Origin: Gemmatimonadota bacterium
Lineage (GTDB): Bacteria; Gemmatimonadota; Gemmatimonadetes; Gemmatimonadales; GWC2-71-9
Direction of reading: 5' to 3'
Assembly (NCBI GenBank): GCA_016704275.1
Contig: JADJAK010000002.1
Coordinates: 1-64,000, forward strand
DNA: 64,000 nt
The translations under genes were made by a program, and so were the position numbers. Shown here piece after piece: positions 61,632-64,000 of this stretch. The notes under the pieces were generated by a model, which was not told where the DNA came from, ran no database searches, and worked only from the letters and a program-made list of their open reading frames with translations. The stretch's first letter is position 1; each line of letters starts with the position of its first letter.

Positions 61632-62309
61632 ATGCCGACCCCGATTTCCGTGGTGCTCATCGACGACAATCGCCTGCTCCGCGAGGGGCTGGCCATCCTG
61701 ATCCGGGAGCAACCCGGCTTCCTTGTGCTGGCCGCCTTCGCCGATATCGACGATGCCCTCCAGCTGGTCCGTGACGCGAAGCCGAACGTGGTCCTGCTGG
61801 ACTTTTCGCTCGAGGACCACGACTCCCTCCGCGTCACCGGCACCGTGCACAAGGAAGTGCCCGACGCGAAGGTGATCGTCATGGGACTCCTGCCGGCGCA
61901 ACAGGACATCGCCGACTTCGTGACCGCCGGCGCCTCCGGTTTCATCATGAAAGACGCCTCGCTTGAGCAGTTCGTCACGACGATTCTAGGCGTTGCAGCT
62001 GGGCAGCAGGTCCTCCCGCCCGAGCTCACCACCTCCCTCTTCTCCCAGATCGCCTCGTTGTCGATCCGGAAGGGACAGCCGCGCGTGCTCGAGACGGAGG
62101 GGCTGACCGAACGGGAGCGTCAGGTCATCGACCTGATCGGGAGCGGACTGAGCAACAAGGAGATCGCCGCGCGGCTGCATATCGCCGTGCACACTGTCAA
62201 GAGCCACGTCCACAACGTCCTGGAAAAGCTGGCGCTGCGGACCCGGCTCGAGGTCGCGGCGTTCACCCGCGGTGGCGCGACGCATCCGCACAATCGGCCA
62301 ACGCAGTAG
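61632..62309 (+). CDS. LuxR/NarL-type response regulator 2 (tandem paralogue)
   Basis: A 225-residue protein of the same length and nearly the same sequence as regulator 1 ('VVLIDDNRLLREGLAILIREQPGFLVLAAFADIDDAL', 'VVLLDFSLEDHDS', 'GFIMKDASLEQFVTTI', 'LTERERQVIDLIGSGLSNKEIAARLHIAVHTVKSHVHNVLEKL'). The recognition helix is identical, so both should bind the same DNA sites. ATG 61632 with AGGCGG at the same spacing as in the first copy. The copies differ mainly in the N-terminal tip, linker and C-terminal end. Confidence 0.88.
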   Translation: MPTPISVVLIDDNRLLREGLAILIREQPGFLVLAAFADIDDALQLVRDAKPNVVLLDFSLEDHDSLRVTGTVHKEVPDAKVIVMGLLPAQQDIADFVTAGASGFIMKDASLEQFVTTILGVAAGQQVLPPELTTSLFSQIASLSIRKGQPRVLETEGLTERERQVIDLIGSGLSNKEIAARLHIAVHTVKSHVHNVLEKLALRTRLEVAAFTRGGATHPHNRPTQ

Positions 62310-62359
62310 CTCCTTCGATGGAGCAGGGCCTAGTCCGAAATTCCGCCACTTGGCCGATG
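62307..62359 (+). repeat. 3' flank shared by both response-regulator genes, copy 2
   Basis: TAGCTCCTTCGATGGAG, CTAGTCC and GCCGATGG follow the second gene's stop in the same order as in copy 1. GCTCC-TTCGAT-GGAGC is a 5-bp hairpin here, in which the substitution from copy 1 restores pairing. Between here and 62485 I see no further gene. Confidence 0.6.
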
Positions 62360-62485
62360 GTTGTTCCGCGCGCCTAGCCATACCTTAGGAGTCCACGCAC
62401 GTCTTCAACGGGGCCAGGCCCAACCGCCTGACCTCGTCCCGCCCCCCGCACGGGGGTGTCGACGTCACGCGAAAGGACGTCTCCC

Positions 62486-62740
62486 ATGGACATCGTTGCT
62501 TGGCTCGTCGTCGGCCTCCTGGCGGGGCTGCTGGCCTCCTTTGCCGTCGGCGGCGTGGGCTACGGCCTGCTCGGCGACATCATCATCGGCATTGTCGGTG
62601 CCTTCGTCGGGGGTTGGCTGTTCGGCTGGCTCGGCATCGTGACGCCGTTTCGTGGGCTTGCGGGCACCATATTCGTCGCCTTTGTGGGCGCAGTCGTCCT
62701 GCTCCTCGTGCTGCGGGCCCTCCGCCCGCGACGCGCCTGA
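62486..62740 (+). CDS. GlsB/YeaQ/YmgE-family small membrane protein
   Basis: An 84-residue protein with three hydrophobic, Gly-rich helices: 'IVAWLVVGLLAGLLASFAV', 'GLLGDIIIGIVGAFVGGWLFGWLG' and 'LAGTIFVAFVGAVVLLLVLRAL'. This is the transglycosylase-associated (YeaQ/GlsB) family, often stress-induced; its function is not settled. ATG 62486 has AAAGGA upstream. Confidence 0.9.
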   Translation: MDIVAWLVVGLLAGLLASFAVGGVGYGLLGDIIIGIVGAFVGGWLFGWLGIVTPFRGLAGTIFVAFVGAVVLLLVLRALRPRRA

Positions 62741-62766
62741 CCCGTCCCTTCGACCCGAGAGCGTTC

Positions 62767-62982
62767 ATGCGCCCCCTGAGTCTTGCTGGTATCGCCCTGA
62801 TCTGCGTCGGCGCCTTCCTGCTCATTCGCGGCGGCACCTTCACGACGCGCCGTGACGTCCTCGAAGTCGGCGACGTGAAGCTGACCGCCGACGAGAAGCA
62901 GACCATCCCGCCCTGGGTGGGCGGCGTGGCCATCATCGCCGGCGTCGTGGTCGTGGCGGCCGGCATGCGCAAGAATGGTTGA
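62767..62982 (+). CDS. Small two-helix membrane protein
   Basis: A 71-residue protein with a helix at each end ('SLAGIALICVGAFLLIRGG' and 'GGVAIIAGVVVVAAGM') and a short soluble segment 'DVLEVGDVKLTADEKQTIPPW' between. A short conserved hypothetical type; function unknown. It follows the YeaQ-like gene by 26 bases, so both are likely on one transcript and may be stress-related membrane proteins. Confidence 0.75.
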   Translation: MRPLSLAGIALICVGAFLLIRGGTFTTRRDVLEVGDVKLTADEKQTIPPWVGGVAIIAGVVVVAAGMRKNG

Positions 62983-63027
62983 TCGCCAACGTGCACGTCC
63001 ATGCATGACCCGGCCGAGGAGGCCCGC

Positions 63028-63686
63028 ATGACCCGCTCAACCCATGGTACCGTTCTCTCGCTCTGACCATCGCCACCCTGGCGAGTTGCGCCACCAACGC
63101 CCAGACCGGCGCTGCCGTCGGGGCCGGTGGCGGCGCCGTCGTTGGCGGTGTGATCGGCAAGGTGGCCGGCTCGACCGCCAAGGGTGCCATCATCGGCGCG
63201 GTCGTCGGCGGCACGGCCGGCGCGTTGATCGGCGCGCGCATGGACCGGCAGGCGCAGGAGCTGAAGCAGAACATCCCCGGTGCGACGGTCGAGCGTGTCG
63301 GCGAAGGGATCCAGGTCACCTTCGCGTCCGGGCTGTTGTACGACTTCGACTCCGACGCCGTGAAGGCGGAGGCGCAGTCGAATCTGCGCGCCCTGGCCGG
63401 CAGCCTCGACAAGTACCCCGACACTGACTTGGTGATCATCGGGCACACGGACCAGGTCGGGTCCTCGGCCTACAATCAGGGCCTCTCGGAGCGGCGATCG
63501 GCCGCCGCCGCGCGCTACCTCACGTCGCAGGGCGTGAGCGGCGCACGAATCGCGACCCGGGGCCTCGGCGAGTCGGAGCCGGTCGCGAGCAACGAGACCG
63601 AAGCGGGGCGTTCGGCCAATCGTCGCGTCGAGGTCGCCATCTTCGCGAACGCGGCGGCGCGGGCGAAGGCCGGCGGGCAACAGTGA
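63028..63686 (+). CDS. OmpA-family peptidoglycan-binding lipoprotein with glycine zipper, apparent frameshift
   Basis: The body from 63063 on is intact: lipobox 'TIATLASC', glycine zipper 'GAAVGAGGGAVVGGVIGKVAG...GAIIGAVVGGTAGALIGARMD', then the OmpA C-terminal domain 'FASGLLYDFDSDAVKAEAQSNLRAL', 'IIGHTDQVGSSAYNQGLSERRSAAAARYLTSQGV' and 'EAGRSANRRVEVAIF', a YiaD-like outer-membrane lipoprotein tethered to peptidoglycan. The start with AGGAGG (ATG 63028) reads MTRSTHGTVLSL and stops. One extra C near 63041 would give MTRSTPWYRSLALTIATLASC, an ideal signal peptide. So one base seems lost here, by mutation or sequencing error. Confidence 0.8.
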
Positions 63687-64000
63687 TCCTGGCGGGACTG
63701 CTGCGGTCGCGTGGATGGCGATGGCCAGCGCCGGCTGTGCCATCGCAGCAGCAGGAAGTGCAATTGGCGCCGACTCAGCGCCCAGATCGCGACGCAACTC
63801 CCGTTGGTCAAGGACGCGCAGGTCGTGCGCTACATCACGCAGCTGGGCGAGCAGTTGGCGGCCGCCACCGATACGCGCGGCCTGACCTGGCACTTCACCG
63901 TGGTCGACAGCCGCGAAGTGAACGCGTTTGCGGTGCCGGGCGGCTGGATCTATGTCAATCGCGGCCTGATCGAGCGCGCCGAGAACATGAGCCAGGTCGC
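63683..64000 (+). CDS. M48-family metalloprotease, N-terminal part, frame-disrupted and cut by the window
   Basis: From 63783 the frame reads 'QIATQLPLVKDAQVVRYITQLGEQLAAATDTRGLTWHFTVVDSREVNAFAVPGGWIYVNRGLIERAENMSQV', typical of M48 (BepA-like) periplasmic zinc proteases just before the HExxH motif, which is outside the window. The expected lipoprotein signal is spread over other frames: MILAGLL in frame with GTG 63683, then AVAWMAMASAGC after a shift near 63704, with at least one more shift before 63783. GTG 63683 overlaps the OmpA-like stop (GTGA). Pseudogene or sequence errors are both possible. Confidence 0.65.
   Translation, partial: MILAGLLRSRGWRWPAPAVPSQQQEVQLAPTQRPDRDATPVGQGRAGRALHHAAGRAVGGRHRYARPDLALHRGRQPRSERVCGAGRLDLCQSRPDRARREHEPGR

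Overview
The window is high-GC DNA with tightly packed, mostly overlapping genes. The gene set points to a Gram-negative, didermic, aerobic bacterium, most likely of the Gemmatimonadota: alternative complex III, bacterial sphingolipid genes, several large multihaem cytochromes, many secreted lipoproteins, a TonB-dependent receptor and four tandem membrane Ser/Thr kinases. There is no rRNA gene here, so the phylum is an inference from gene content. I see no tRNA, CRISPR array, insertion sequence or prophage.

Layout. 1-551: BrnTA toxin-antitoxin pair, cut by the left edge. 1080-7276: a small lipoprotein, a secreted M19 dipeptidase, protoporphyrinogen oxidase, and an M6 metalloprotease with a dockerin-like tail coupled to a small lipoprotein. 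7391-11578: a four-gene ceramide-type operon (serine palmitoyltransferase, GNAT-type N-acyltransferase, NAD-dependent reductase, PAP2/IPC-synthase-like membrane enzyme). 11565-14485: blue copper lipoprotein, Cys-rich YkgJ-like protein, ECF sigma factor with zinc anti-sigma factor. 14608-21961: alternative complex III operon actABCDEF. 22091-26057: trmJ, a beta-hydroxyacid dehydrogenase, dinB, queF and a lipoprotein. 26159-33943: four overlapping membrane-anchored Ser/Thr kinases in an A-B-A-B order. 34115-38190: divergent phytase-like beta-propeller and TonB receptor, with a Pho-box-like site between them. 38411-40926: TetR regulator and acyl-CoA dehydrogenase. 41194-43290: lipoprotein, outer-membrane barrel, msrB. 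43370-49897: four-gene multihaem cytochrome/porin operon with about 45 haem-binding motifs. 50187-54539: ADP-ribosylglycohydrolase-like protein, citrate synthase, arginine decarboxylase. 54719-60338: FAD oxidoreductase, M50 site-2 protease with CBS domains, SRPBCC-SDR fusion, CBM9-like and GHL10-like secreted proteins. 60348-64000: XRE regulator, two tandem LuxR-type response regulators, small membrane proteins, an OmpA-like lipoprotein and the start of an M48 protease; the last two show frame breaks.

How it fits together. The act operon would move electrons from quinol to periplasmic carriers such as the blue copper protein. The multihaem operon has the parts of a trans-envelope electron conduit: an inner-membrane NapC-like cytochrome, a periplasmic 16-haem cytochrome, an outer-membrane barrel and a 9-haem lipoprotein. 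The ceramide operon would supply outer-membrane sphingolipid.

The most unusual non-coding signal is a family of intergenic modules built from 7-bp tandem repeats that flank a hairpin. They begin at or near stop codons and fill every convergent intergenic gap larger than about 20 bp, as well as two co-directional gaps.
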